Assembly (NCBI RefSeq): GCF_000974445.1
Contig: NZ_BBOJ01000010.1
Coordinates: 1-64,000 of the forward strand
From: Lentzea aerocolonigenes
Lineage (GTDB): Bacteria; Actinomycetota; Actinomycetes; Mycobacteriales; Pseudonocardiaceae
Reading direction: 5' to 3'
DNA: 64,000 nucleotides
How positions within the stretch are numbered: position 1 is the stretch's first letter; every line of letters begins with the position of its first letter. Shown piece by piece: positions 1 to 8,728 of the stretch. A program made the translations under genes and the position numbers. The notes under the pieces are model-generated. The model ran no database searches. It worked only from the letters and a program-made list of their open reading frames with translations, and was not told the origin of the DNA.

Positions 1-740
1 TGGTGGCTTTCACGGATCTGGACGCGCCGGACACGCTGGAGCTGCTGGCCCGCGCCCCTGACCCGGATGCCGCGAAGAGGTTGTCGTTCAAACAGATCCG
101 TAGTGCGCTGCAACGCGCCCGCCGTCGCGATCTGGATGCCAAAGCCACCGAGATCCAGGCCGCGTTGCGCGCCGAGCACCTGGGCCAGCCGGCGGTGGTG
201 GCCGCCGCCTACGCGGCGACCACCCGCGCCACCCTGGCGATCCTGGCCGCTCTGGCCGAGCAGATCAGGGTCCTGGAGGGCGAGGTCGGGGCCCATTTTG
301 GCCGGCACCCGGACGCTGAGATCGTGCTGTCCCAGCCAGGGATCGGCGCGGTTCTCGGCGCTCGGGTGCTCGCCGAGTTCGGCGACGACCACGCTCGCTA
401 CGCCAGCGCGAAAGCCCGCAAGAACGCTGCCGGCACCAGCCCGCTGACCATCCGCTCCGGCAAGAAGAAAACCGTGCGGACCCGTTACGTCCACAACGAC
501 CGGCTCGTCGACGCGCTCATGATGCAGGCCTTCGTCGCCTTACGCGTCTCATCCGGCGCCCGCGCCTACTACGACCTGCAACGCGCCCGCGGCCTCGGCC
601 ACAACGCGGCCTTACGCCAACTCGCCAACCGCCTCGTCGGCATCCTGCACGGCTGCCTCAAAACCCGCACCACCTACAACGAGACCACCGCCTGGGCCCA
701 CCACACCAACACCAACACCGCCGCCGCTTGACACCCCCAG
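1..740 (+). mobile_element. Right part of an IS110-family insertion sequence
   Basis: The element covers the left edge and carries the transposase. Its right boundary is inferred to lie between the transposase stop (731) and about 745, because the opposite-strand lipoprotein frame stops making sense there. IS110 elements normally lack clear terminal inverted repeats and I see none here. The left end, and any guide RNA encoded there, is outside the window. Confidence 0.7.
3..731 (+). CDS. IS110-family transposase, 3' part
   Basis: This is the C-terminal part of an IS110/IS116/IS902-type transposase; the reading frame is open to the window edge, so the true start lies upstream. Residues about 105-215 match the Transposase_20 region: a helix-hairpin-helix-like stretch (LSQPGIGAVLGARVLAEFGD), then AGTSPLTIRSGKKK, where the family's catalytic serine lies, and a basic C-terminal helix. 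The N-terminal RuvC-like DEDD domain is not in the window. Family members cut and join DNA guided by a structured RNA encoded at the element end. It contains two TTA codons (gcc-tta-cgc near 541 and 613), unlike most neighbouring genes. Its stop lies a few bases from the break in the adjacent lipoprotein gene. Confidence 0.9.
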   Translation: MAFTDLDAPDTLELLARAPDPDAAKRLSFKQIRSALQRARRRDLDAKATEIQAALRAEHLGQPAVVAAAYAATTRATLAILAALAEQIRVLEGEVGAHFGRHPDAEIVLSQPGIGAVLGARVLAEFGDDHARYASAKARKNAAGTSPLTIRSGKKKTVRTRYVHNDRLVDALMMQAFVALRVSSGARAYYDLQRARGLGHNAALRQLANRLVGILHGCLKTRTTYNETTAWAHHTNTNTAAA

Positions 741-965
741 CAACTGGGATGTCTTCACCTTGGAGCCCAGCAACGACTGCAGGTTCGGGGGCAGCGTCTC
801 GCAGGTGCTGTCGAACACCGACGGGCGGGCGAGGTTGAAGTCGAGGTTGTCGTAGGCGATCGCCTGAGGGTCGAGCTTCGGCGCCGGCGAGCCCAGCGGC
901 GGCTCCGGCGGCGCGGTGCAGGCGGTGAGAGCCACGACGGAGACCAGAAGCCACGCGAAACGCAT
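735..965 (-). pseudogene. Truncated DUF3558-like lipoprotein, cut by the IS110 element
   Basis: An ATG at 965 opens a typical lipoprotein signal: MRF, then a hydrophobic stretch ending in the lipobox LTAC (Cys16), then a Pro-rich linker. The mature part continues for about 60 residues (for example LDFNLARPSVFDSTCETLPP), which resembles the start of DUF3558-type actinobacterial lipoproteins of roughly 170 residues. The frame then runs into the end of the IS110 element, where it becomes a low-complexity Gly/Val tail, the antisense of the transposase end. I read this as an interrupted gene. The family assignment is tentative; the lipoprotein call is firmer. Confidence 0.6.
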
Positions 966-2106
966 GCTGATCACTGAAGCACACCGGCGCTGCGCAGGTG
1001 CCGCTTTCAGTCGCACGACCGGGTGACTTCTCGCCCGTGTGCCGCCTACGCGTCCGACTCAGGGTCCCGTGCACAGCCGACGACGCCTGCGCGCCGAGCG
1101 CAACCGCCCTTGATCCGGAACTCCCCCGGTGCATTTGACTTCGACTCGGGCAGGTGCGATTTCGAGATCAACGATTCCGTCGACCGCGAGTACGTCCTCA
1201 TCCGGACGGGTTTCCGCAAAACCCACCCCGGCTCGGCTGCACACCGCGCGAACAGGCGATCCCGAATCGAGACTTCGCGCGGTTCGGGTCCGAGGTCGCC
1301 ACGCTGAACCACCACGTCCCGCCGATCACGGTGTTCGGCCGAGTGCTGGGAGTTGTGGCTCTTGCAGCACAGGGTGAGTCGCTTTTGTCCAGATGCTCGA
1401 TGCCGCCACGACGGGCACACGTCGGCCGGCCGCCCACTCCCGTCGAATGCATTCGACAACACATCGTCGTCACACGGCAGGTCCACAGTCTTCGGAAGTG
1501 ACGCCATAGCGCGAACTGTGACGAAAAGCCAGCATGGCGCCGCCTAAGTCTCTCGGGTAACTTGGTCGGCGTACGCGACCGGCCTTGGGGGGGCTTGTAT
1601 GTACGCGCATGGACACACTCGGCCGTGGGGGATCAGGCCGATACCGCGACAAGATCCGGCCGTGTGTCGTGAATCGGTTCAAGCATCCGAACGGCGTGAT
1701 GCCGCCGCAAGGAAACGTCGGCCGCCTCCGAACGATAGCGACGTGGATGCTCAGTCACGGCCCTTCTTCGCCGGCGTTGCTTCGCCGAGGGTGACGCCCG
1801 AGCGCCCGACGCCTCGCATGACGTGGACCTTCAGCGGACTGTCACCGGCCGACGGCGTGACCGTGGCGGAGGCGTTCGAGCGCGACGGTGTCTTCGGCGT
1901 CGGCGAACGGGTGACCGACCTCTCCGGCGCGTCACGCACCGTACCGCCCCGGGTTTTGAATGACCCTCCGGATGATGTTAAACGGCCTTTACTGTTGACC
2001 GGCAGCCCCGTGCAAGGTTTTCTGTGTAGGGGACGTAGACCTCGCTGACCACCGCACGCCACAGCAGTAAGAACGATTGTCGGCTGGTGACGAAAGGGGA
2101 TCCACA
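966..2106. other. Gene-poor stretch, no convincing gene
   Basis: Short overlapping reading frames exist on both strands, but none shows a recognisable domain or a clear ribosome binding site. A TTGACC hexamer at 1996-2001 could be a -35 element for the small ORF and LuxR gene downstream, but no good -10 partner follows at the right distance. The stretch may be decayed sequence next to the insertion sequence. Confidence 0.5.
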
Positions 2107-2268
2107 GTGGAATTCAGAACTGTGCCTTCCTTCGCAGTGCGCGACAACGAAGACCGGTATACCGATTTCGAATCGGCACCATCGAACACGTTATCGCAAC
2201 CACACTGCCACTCCCGCCGTTCTCCACGCACACAATTGAAGACCAGCCCCGGCTGGGCCGCAGCCTGA
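2107..2268 (+). CDS. Possible small protein upstream of LuxR regulator
   Basis: A 53-codon frame starts with GTG at 2107, six bases after a strong AAAGGGGA ribosome binding site (2093-2100), and ends 16 bases before the LuxR gene. Its TGA overlaps the sequence that serves as the LuxR ribosome binding site, so the two may be coupled. The peptide begins VEFRTVPSFAVRDNEDRYTD, is acidic in its first half and basic and Ser/Pro-rich in its second, with one Cys. No family is recognised. It could be a leader peptide, a small precursor peptide or a chance frame. Confidence 0.3.
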   Translation: MEFRTVPSFAVRDNEDRYTDFESAPSNTLSQPHCHSRRSPRTQLKTSPGWAAA

Positions 2269-2284
2269 AGGGAATCCGCAAGCG

Positions 2285-2956
2285 ATGACCCAGATCGGAT
2301 CGCGGGAAGTACCGATCACCCCCCGCCTCACCGTAGCCGTCTGCGCCGGCAATGAGCTCGTGCGCCGCGGCTTGGGCTCCATACTGGACGACCTCGCCAT
2401 CGTCGACAACGATGTCTACTGCGAGAACTGGGAACATGCCTGCCGGCTCATGTCGACCACTCCGGTCGACATTCTGATCATCGCGGAGGCCGGCTACGGC
2501 AACTGCCAGCTCCCGGACGGCGTCCAGACCAAAATCCTCGTCCTGGTCGACGCGACCGACCTGCGCACCGCGCTCAAGGACGCGCCACCGTGGGCCCACG
2601 GTTTCCTGGCCCGCCAGGACCTGACTCCGACCGGCCTCGACGAGGCCGTCCGCCGGGTGGCCGCCGGCAAGAGCCAGATCCCGGCCCAGCTCGCGAGCGA
2701 ACTGATCCAGCGCGCGGCGGCCCCGCTGCCCGCACGCGTTGCCCGACCGGCCAAGCTGACCAGCCGGGAGAGCGAGACCCTGGCCCTGCTCGCCGACGGA
2801 CTCAGCAACAAGCAGATCGCCCGCCGGCTGAGCATCTCCGACCACGGAGCGAAACGACTCGTCGCAAGCCTGCTGCTCAAGCTCGACTCGCCGAATCGGA
2901 CGATGGCCGTGGTCACCGCGATCAAGTCGGGACTGATCGAACCGTCCGTGACGTGA
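2285..2956 (+). CDS. LuxR/NarL-type regulator with atypical receiver
   Basis: This 223-residue DNA-binding regulator probably controls the neighbouring biosynthetic genes. The C-terminal LuxR helix-turn-helix (about 155-215) is clear: LTSRESETLALLADGLSNKQ followed by IARRLSISDHGAKRLVASLL. The N-terminal part (about 14-125) has receiver-like alternating strands and helices, but where a phosphorylatable Asp is expected it reads DILIIAEAG, so phosphorylation is doubtful. It closely resembles the second LuxR protein at 8729-9406, with nearly identical recognition helices. The start follows GAAGGGA about ten bases upstream. Confidence 0.88.
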   Translation: MTQIGSREVPITPRLTVAVCAGNELVRRGLGSILDDLAIVDNDVYCENWEHACRLMSTTPVDILIIAEAGYGNCQLPDGVQTKILVLVDATDLRTALKDAPPWAHGFLARQDLTPTGLDEAVRRVAAGKSQIPAQLASELIQRAAAPLPARVARPAKLTSRESETLALLADGLSNKQIARRLSISDHGAKRLVASLLLKLDSPNRTMAVVTAIKSGLIEPSVT

Positions 2957-2981
2957 CGCCCCGGTCGCATCGCGTCCACAA

Positions 2982-2997
2982 ATGTTAGCGCTAACAT
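2982..2997. promoter_or_regulatory. Perfect palindrome, LacI-family type operator
   Basis: ATGTTAGCGCTAACAT is a perfect 16-base palindrome with the central CG step typical of LacI/GalR-family operators in actinobacterial sugar operons. It lies 26 bases after the LuxR gene and about 140 bases beyond the end of the convergent UvrA-like gene. No LacI regulator or intact sugar gene is present in the window, so it may be an orphan site left from a lost sugar gene, or may serve as a roadblock or terminator. Confidence 0.6.
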
Positions 2998-3134
2998 CAA
3001 CTTGAAGCCGACCACCCCGCCGATCGTTCGGGCCACTGGCGCGAGCAGATCCACGGCAAGCCCTTCCACTGCTGGTTCGTCGAGGACCACCCGACGGGCT
3101 GCTTCAGGTCGCACCGGCTCGGCGCGGCGGGTGG

Positions 3135-5831
3135 TCACGATGCCTCCGCGTTGGGTCGTCGGGCCGCGGTCAGCGCCAGCTGACGCGCCAGGTAGGGCGC
3201 GATCGCGCTGTCCGGGTGGGTGGCGAGCAGCTCCGGCGGGCCGGCCGCGATCAGCCGGCCCCCGTCCTCGCCACCGCCGGGTCCGAGATCGACGATCCAG
3301 TCGCTCGCGGCGGCGAACTCCACGCTGTGCTCGATGACGACCACCGTGTTGCCGCGGTCGACCAGGTCGTGCAGGACGTCGAGCAGCACCTGGACGTCGG
3401 AGAAGTGCAGGCCGGTGGTGGGCTCGTCGATCAGGTACAGGGTCCCGCCCTCGTCGCGCCGGAGCAGTTCGCGAGAGAGCTTGAGCCGCTGCGCCTCCCC
3501 GCCGCTGAGCGTTCCGGTGTCCTGCCCGAGTCGCAGGTAGCTGAGCCCCACCTGCGACAGCGTGCGGAGCGGACAGGCGATCGCCGGGACGTCGGCGTAG
3601 AGCTCGATCGCCTCGCCGACCTCCAGAGCGAGCGTCTCGGCGATCGTGCGGCCGCGGTGGGTGATCTCCAGGACGCGCGCCGAGTACCGCAGGCCGTCGC
3701 AGGACGGGCAGCGCACCGAGACGTCGGCGAGGAACAGCATCTCGACCCGGACCACACCCTTGCCCGCGCAGCGGTCGCAGCGCCCGCCCGCCTCGGTGTT
3801 GAAGCTGAACATCGCCGTGGAGTACCGGCGCCGCACGGCCTCGTCGGTGCGGGCGAACAGCTTGCGGATCTCGTCGAACACCCCGAGGTAGGTCGCGGGC
3901 GTCGACCTCGACGATCCGCCGATCGAGTCCTGGGTCACGGTCGTCACCCGGCGGATGTGCTCGGCGCCGCGGAGCCGGTCGAACGGGCCGACGGGGGTGC
4001 GCCGCCACCGCACCGCGGCGTCGACGGCCGGCTGCAGCGTCCGGGTGATCAGGGAGCTCTTGCCGCTCCCGCTCACGCCGGTGACGCAGGTCAGCACCCC
4101 GATCGGGATGGTGAGATCGACTCCACGGAGGTTGTTCAGCCGGGCGCCGGTCAGTTCCAGCCCGCGGCCGTCCGGGCGGCGGCGCTGCGGCCGGGAGGAG
4201 ACCACCGTCCGCTCGTTGCGGAGGTACGCGCTGGTAGCCGACGTGCGGTCGGCGATGACCTCGGCAGTCGGGCCGGCCGCGACGACCAGTCCGCCGCGCG
4301 TCCCAGCGCCGGGCCCCATGTCGACCAGGTGGTCAGCCGCCTCCATCGTCTCCCGATCGTGCTCGACCACGAGCACCGTGTTGCCCGCCTCGGCCAGCCG
4401 GCGCAGCATCCCGATCAGCCGCCCGTTGTCCCGCGCGTGCAGGCCGATCGACGGCTCGTCCAGCACGTAGACGACACCGACCAGGCCCGATCCGAGTTGC
4501 CGCGCCAGCCGGAGCCGCTGGCCCTCGCCGGCCGAGAGCGTGGGCGCGGAACGGTCGAGCGAGAGGTAGTGCAGGCCCACCTCGAGGAGGAACTCGACCC
4601 GAGCGTCAACTTGGTCGAGCAGTTCCGCGGACAGCTCGGCCAGGAAGTTGCCAGCCAGTTCGGCACGGACCTCGCCGGCCCAGTCCCGCAGCCGGGAGAT
4701 CGACAGCCCGTTGACCTCCGCGATGTTGCGGCCGGCCAGGCGCACCGCGAGCGCCTCGGCGGCGTGCCGGGTACCGCCACAGGAGCCGCACTGCCGCTGG
4801 GCCATGAAGCCCTGGTAGAACGACTTGCGTTCCAGCGAGTCGGCGTCCTTGAACAGCCGCTCGATGTGCTCGGTCAAATCGCCCAGAATCCGGTCACCGA
4901 CTTCGGCGGGGAGATCTTCCCAAGGGGTGTCCAGACTCGCCCCCGCCTCCGTCAGCAGATCCGGCAGTTCCCGCTGCGGCCACCAGGTCTTCTTGCTGCG
5001 GCGGCGGTCGCCGTAGAAGGTGAGCGCGCCGGAGCGAACCGACTCGCGGGTGTCACCGACCAGCAGTGCGGCGTCGACGCGGGTCGTGTAGCCCAGCCCC
5101 TGGCAGTGGTCGCACATCCCGGCCGGTGAGTTCGGCGTGAACCAGTCCGACGACGTCGCGTGCACCTCGGTGCCGCAGGACGAGCAGACCCAGCCGGCCG
5201 CGAGGTGCCGCACCGGCGTCCGGTCCCGCAGCACGGTCAGCCGCCGCTCGGCCCGCAGTTCCCGTTCGACGACGAGCCCGGCGTCGGCCAGCGTGTCGGC
5301 GTCCGGGGCGGCCTCCAGACGCAGCACCTCCGTCTCACCGCCGTCCGGCTCGGTGGCCACGAGCCGCACCGGCCCCTCGGCCGCCGCCTCGGCCAGCGCG
5401 GCGACGTGCGCGGCGGTGTCCAGCGGCGCGACCTCGGTGCCGCACTTGCGGCAGTCGTGCCGCCCGGTGCGGGCGAAGAGCAAGCGCAGGCGATCGGAGA
5501 TCTCGGTGATCGTGCCGACGTTCGACCGCGGGTTGCGGCTGATCGTCCGCTGCTCGATCGCCACCGTCGGGCTCAGGCCGCTGACCCAGTCGACCGCGGG
5601 TCTGCCGACCTTCGGCAGTCTGCGCCGCACGTGCGCGGAGAGGCTGTCGAGGTACTGCCGGTACCCCTCGGCGTAGATCGTGTCGAACGCCAGCGACGAC
5701 TTGCCGCTGCCGGAGACTCCGGTGACGACGGTCAGGCCGCCTCGGGGCAGGGACAACTCCCCGATCCGCAGGTTGTGCTGCCGGACACCGCGGAGCACGA
5801 TTCGCTCGGAGTCCCGCACGTGTTCACTCAT
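3135..5831 (-). CDS. UvrA-like ABC-class DNA damage protein, candidate self-resistance
   Basis: This 898-residue UvrA paralogue has both ATPase modules: two Walker A motifs (each GVSGSGKSS) and two ABC signatures (LSAGEGQRL and LSGGEAQRL), each followed by a D-E-P Walker B. Zinc-finger Cys pairs are present (CRKC, CSSC, CDHC, CGSC, CDRC, CPSC). UvrA recognises bulky DNA lesions in nucleotide excision repair. Shorter UvrA-like paralogues such as DrrC and Ecm16 protect producers of DNA-binding antibiotics, and the location at the edge of a biosynthetic locus suggests that role here. The start at 5831 (MSEHVRDSERIVLRGVRQHN) follows AAGGA six bases upstream. An ordinary accessory repair gene remains possible. 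Confidence 0.88.
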   Translation of the reverse strand: MSEHVRDSERIVLRGVRQHNLRIGELSLPRGGLTVVTGVSGSGKSSLAFDTIYAEGYRQYLDSLSAHVRRRLPKVGRPAVDWVSGLSPTVAIEQRTISRNPRSNVGTITEISDRLRLLFARTGRHDCRKCGTEVAPLDTAAHVAALAEAAAEGPVRLVATEPDGGETEVLRLEAAPDADTLADAGLVVERELRAERRLTVLRDRTPVRHLAAGWVCSSCGTEVHATSSDWFTPNSPAGMCDHCQGLGYTTRVDAALLVGDTRESVRSGALTFYGDRRRSKKTWWPQRELPDLLTEAGASLDTPWEDLPAEVGDRILGDLTEHIERLFKDADSLERKSFYQGFMAQRQCGSCGGTRHAAEALAVRLAGRNIAEVNGLSISRLRDWAGEVRAELAGNFLAELSAELLDQVDARVEFLLEVGLHYLSLDRSAPTLSAGEGQRLRLARQLGSGLVGVVYVLDEPSIGLHARDNGRLIGMLRRLAEAGNTVLVVEHDRETMEAADHLVDMGPGAGTRGGLVVAAGPTAEVIADRTSATSAYLRNERTVVSSRPQRRRPDGRGLELTGARLNNLRGVDLTIPIGVLTCVTGVSGSGKSSLITRTLQPAVDAAVRWRRTPVGPFDRLRGAEHIRRVTTVTQDSIGGSSRSTPATYLGVFDEIRKLFARTDEAVRRRYSTAMFSFNTEAGGRCDRCAGKGVVRVEMLFLADVSVRCPSCDGLRYSARVLEITHRGRTIAETLALEVGEAIELYADVPAIACPLRTLSQVGLSYLRLGQDTGTLSGGEAQRLKLSRELLRRDEGGTLYLIDEPTTGLHFSDVQVLLDVLHDLVDRGNTVVVIEHSVEFAAASDWIVDLGPGGGEDGGRLIAAGPPELLATHPDSAIAPYLARQLALTAARRPNAEAS

Positions 5832-6247
5832 CGCCTGTCCTTGTCCGGTGATGCGTGTCCCGGTCACAACGCACTCGGCAGGCGCGGCAGTGGCTCCCCT
5901 TGTGGACACCGCCGCGCGTGGATGTCAAAACGAATAATCACAAGGGATTCACGCGCGCTCCCGGCAGCCAGGCTAAACGAGGCCGACCGAATTGGCGAGA
6001 CCCTCTTTTAATTAGCACTCTCGACCTGCCGCAACAGTGCACCGATCGACCGCTCGAACGACCTCGCGCCAGGCACGATACGCCTGATAGGGTCGTGGGC
6101 ATTGCTCGGACATCATTCGCCCTGCATTCGAAAAATTTCTGCGATCTCCGGCGATTCGACATCGATTCGACGGTCAGCAGGACAACGGCCGCGCCGAGCC
6201 GGAACCCGTCAATTTCGCAATCGCTCCGGAAGCGGGGAGGTTTCGCA
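5832..6247. promoter_or_regulatory. Divergent intergenic region between UvrA-like gene and aldehyde dehydrogenase
   Basis: These 416 bases separate two divergent transcription units and must hold both promoters. The part from about 5930 to 6130 is clearly more AT-rich than its surroundings (for example around ttttaattagc at 6005-6015). I see no operator palindrome or RNA gene. Confidence 0.5.
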
Positions 6248-6319
6248 ATGGTTGACCGCAACGCAGCCGAGGCGCGACGCGTCGTGGCGGCAGGCGCCAC
6301 CGGGGACGGTCCGGCGTGA
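6248..6319 (+). CDS. Possible 23-residue leader ORF coupled to aldehyde dehydrogenase
   Basis: ATG at 6248 follows a strong GGGGAGG site seven bases upstream and opens a 23-codon frame (MVDRNAAEARRVVAAGATG...) whose TGA overlaps the GTG start of the aldehyde dehydrogenase as GTGA. The arrangement suggests translational coupling. The peptide has no hydrophobic or Cys-rich character and no recognised family. The GTG at 6316 has no equally strong site of its own. Confidence 0.35.
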   Translation: MVDRNAAEARRVVAAGATGDGPA

Positions 6320-7683
6320 CCGCGCTCGACGTGGTGGACCCCGCCACCGGTGCCGTGTTCGCCTCCGCACCGGTCTGCACCGCGGCCGAACTCGACGCCA
6401 CGATCGCCGCCGCCGCCGCGGCCGCTCCCAGGTGGGCCGCGCTCCCGGTCGACGAGCGCCGCGCCCGGCTGCGTGCTTGCGGAGTCGCACTCGCCGGCGC
6501 CGCCGAGGAGGTCGCCGCGCTGCTCAGCCGCGAGCAGGGCAAGCCGCTGGCCGCCGCGCGCGCCGAGGTGGACCTGTCCTCCGGCTGGTTCGGCAACACC
6601 GCCGACCTGCCCGGCACCGACGAGGAGGTCGACGCGGGCTCCGGCGCTTCGGTCGTGATCGGCCGGGTGGCGCACGGCGTGGTGGCCGCGATCGCGCCCT
6701 CGAACTTCCCGATCATCCTGGCGGTGTGCAAGATCGCACCCGCGCTGCTGGCAGGCAATGCGGTGGTGGTCAAACCCTCGCCGGAGACACCGCTCGCCAC
6801 GCTGCGGACGGTCGAGCTGCTCGTGCCGCACCTGCCGCCCGGCGTGCTGTCGGTCGTCTCCGGCGACCACACGCTGGGGAAGGCGCTGACCACGCACCCC
6901 GGCATCGACATGGTCTCGTTCACCGGCTCGGTGGGCACCGGGCGAGCGATCGCCGAGCAGGCCGCGGCCCGTCTCCTGCCGGTGGTGCTCGAGCTGGGAG
7001 GCAACGACGCCGCGGTGGTGCTGCCGGGCGCCGACGTGACGGCGCTGGCACCGGCGCTGTTCGCCGGTGCCATGGTCAACAGCGGCCAGTTCTGCGCGGC
7101 CGTCAAGCGGATCTACGTCAGCGCCGCGCAGGCCGACGAGCTGGTCACCGCGCTGGCGAAGCTGGCCTCGGAGGCGGTCGTCGGTGCCGGCAGCGACCCC
7201 GCCACCGAGTACGGCCCGCTGGTGAGCCGTGCCCAGCTCGACCGCGTCAGCGCGCTGGTGGACGAGGCTGCCGCCGCCGGCGCACGGGTGGTGACCGGCG
7301 GCGCCCGGCTGCCCCGGCCCGGCTGGTTCTACCCGCCGACCGTCGTCACCGACCTCCCGCCCGGCACCGAACTGGAACTGGAGGAGCAGTTCGGCCCGGT
7401 GATCCCGGTGATCGCCTACGACGACCTCGACGAGGCCATCGCACGTGCCAACGGCACGCGGTACGGGCTCGGCGCGTCGCTCTGGGGTGACGCCGAGCAC
7501 GCCCGTGCGCTGGCGGCCCGGCTGGTCTGCGGCACCGTCTGGATCAACACGCACGGGGCGCTCCGCCACGACACTCCGTTCGGCGGGCTGCGCGACTCCG
7601 GCGCCGGCGTCGAGTACGGCTGGTGGGGACTGCTCGAGTACACCCGAATCAAGGTCGTCCACGAGCTCCACCCGGCAGGGTGA
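6316..7683 (+). CDS. NAD(P)-dependent aldehyde dehydrogenase
   Basis: This 455-residue member of the ALDH superfamily oxidises an aldehyde to an acid. Visible motifs are the fold-defining APSNFPI and VVVKPSPETP regions, SFTGSVGTG at the nucleotide site, the catalytic Glu motif ELGGND, and the catalytic Cys in VNSGQFCAAVKR. The length is close to the family norm. It starts a plus-strand group with the transglutaminase-fold gene downstream, 55 bases away. The substrate is unknown; in this setting it could act on an amino aldehyde or sugar-derived aldehyde of the pathway. Confidence 0.9.
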   Translation: MTALDVVDPATGAVFASAPVCTAAELDATIAAAAAAAPRWAALPVDERRARLRACGVALAGAAEEVAALLSREQGKPLAAARAEVDLSSGWFGNTADLPGTDEEVDAGSGASVVIGRVAHGVVAAIAPSNFPIILAVCKIAPALLAGNAVVVKPSPETPLATLRTVELLVPHLPPGVLSVVSGDHTLGKALTTHPGIDMVSFTGSVGTGRAIAEQAAARLLPVVLELGGNDAAVVLPGADVTALAPALFAGAMVNSGQFCAAVKRIYVSAAQADELVTALAKLASEAVVGAGSDPATEYGPLVSRAQLDRVSALVDEAAAAGARVVTGGARLPRPGWFYPPTVVTDLPPGTELELEEQFGPVIPVIAYDDLDEAIARANGTRYGLGASLWGDAEHARALAARLVCGTVWINTHGALRHDTPFGGLRDSGAGVEYGWWGLLEYTRIKVVHELHPAG

Positions 7684-7738
7684 TCCCCTCCGCACCCGAC
7701 GACACCCGCCCGAACATCCGCGCCATTCGAGGACGTGC

Positions 7739-8599
7739 ATGTCAACCAACTGGTCCGTGCACAGCGCCTACTCCGATCCCGGCCGGCACCGGGCGCTGCT
7801 CGCGGAGCTGCGCGGCCACGTGCCGCGCATCTGTGCGGCCGCGCGCAACGTCATCGCGCACTACCGCATCGAACTGCCCGAGCTGCCCCCGGCGCGGCAC
7901 GACGAGATACACAGCCGCTGGTTGGAGGCCATCCTGGAGCTCGACCAGGAACGCCACCCCGAGCCGCTCGCGACACCGAGGCCGACGGAGGAGAAGGTCG
8001 CCGGCTGCTGCCGCGACCACGTGCTGTTCGTCGTCGGCGCGCTGCGCGACCGCGGTGTTGCGGCACGCAGCCGCGTCGGGTTCGCCTCCTACCTGACCGA
8101 GGGCTGTTTCCTGGACCACGTCGTCGCCGAGTACTGGACCGGTGACCGGTGGCGCCGCGTCGACCCCGAGTTCGCCCCCGGATCGGTCGAGTTCGACGTC
8201 GAGGACATGCCCACCGGGCCGAGAGCCCCGTTCCGGACCGCTGCCCAGGCCTGGCTGGCCCACCGGTCGGGAGAGACCGACGCCGAGCTGTACCGGGTGT
8301 CCCCGGAATCGGAGCTGGGTGGGCCGCGTTTCATCCGCGACTGCGTCGTCACCGAGCTCGCTCACCGGCAGAAGGACGAGCTGCTGCTCTGGGACGCCTG
8401 GGGCGACGTGGCGCACCAGGTCGACGACCCGTTGGCCGACGAGCTGGCCGACCTGCTCGTCCGGGCCGATGCCGGTGACGACACCGCCGAACGCGAGGCG
8501 GCCCGGCGCTACCGCGACGACCCGCGTCTGCACCCCGGCGACGTCATCACCCAGTACTGCCCCTACGGCCGGCCACCTCGCACGGTCCGGCTGCGCTGA
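7739..8599 (+). CDS. Transglutaminase-fold (cysteine) enzyme, copy 1
   Basis: This 286-residue protein has the transglutaminase-like core with a Cys-His-Asp triad: Cys91 in GCCRDHVLF, His127 in LDHVVAEYW and Asp142 in RRVDPEF. Such proteins are cysteine-protease-fold enzymes; in andrimid biosynthesis the homologue AdmF forms an amide bond between carrier-bound acyl groups. A similar acyltransfer or amidation role is inferred here because a second copy (24991-25971) is coupled to a PCP. The start at 7739 follows GAGGA at five bases. There is no signal peptide, so it is cytoplasmic. Confidence 0.75.
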   Translation: MSTNWSVHSAYSDPGRHRALLAELRGHVPRICAAARNVIAHYRIELPELPPARHDEIHSRWLEAILELDQERHPEPLATPRPTEEKVAGCCRDHVLFVVGALRDRGVAARSRVGFASYLTEGCFLDHVVAEYWTGDRWRRVDPEFAPGSVEFDVEDMPTGPRAPFRTAAQAWLAHRSGETDAELYRVSPESELGGPRFIRDCVVTELAHRQKDELLLWDAWGDVAHQVDDPLADELADLLVRADAGDDTAEREAARRYRDDPRLHPGDVITQYCPYGRPPRTVRLR

Positions 8600-8728
8600 G
8601 CCCCCGGCGCCATAGCCGTTCGCGCAGGGTCATCCGTGCGCTCGTCCGGATCTTCCCGTTGACCACCCCGCAGAGCGAGGCTGGTCACGAGACGAAGCCG
8701 GAAAGACGCGATTCGGGGGGCCGGTCAC

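Noticed and set aside
1046-1507. 153-codon minus-strand frame in the left gene-poor stretch
   Set aside because: No ribosome binding site, no recognisable fold and competing frames on the other strand of equal quality.
3216-5129. Long open frame (637 codons) on the plus strand within the UvrA-like gene
   Set aside because: It is antisense to a gene with clear Walker and zinc-finger motifs. Its composition is the Arg/Gly/Pro/His-rich pattern of a high-GC shadow frame and no domain is visible.
5938-7749. Long open frame (603 codons) on the minus strand opposite the aldehyde dehydrogenase
   Set aside because: It covers a well-supported ALDH gene, has a shadow-type composition and lacks a ribosome binding site or domain.
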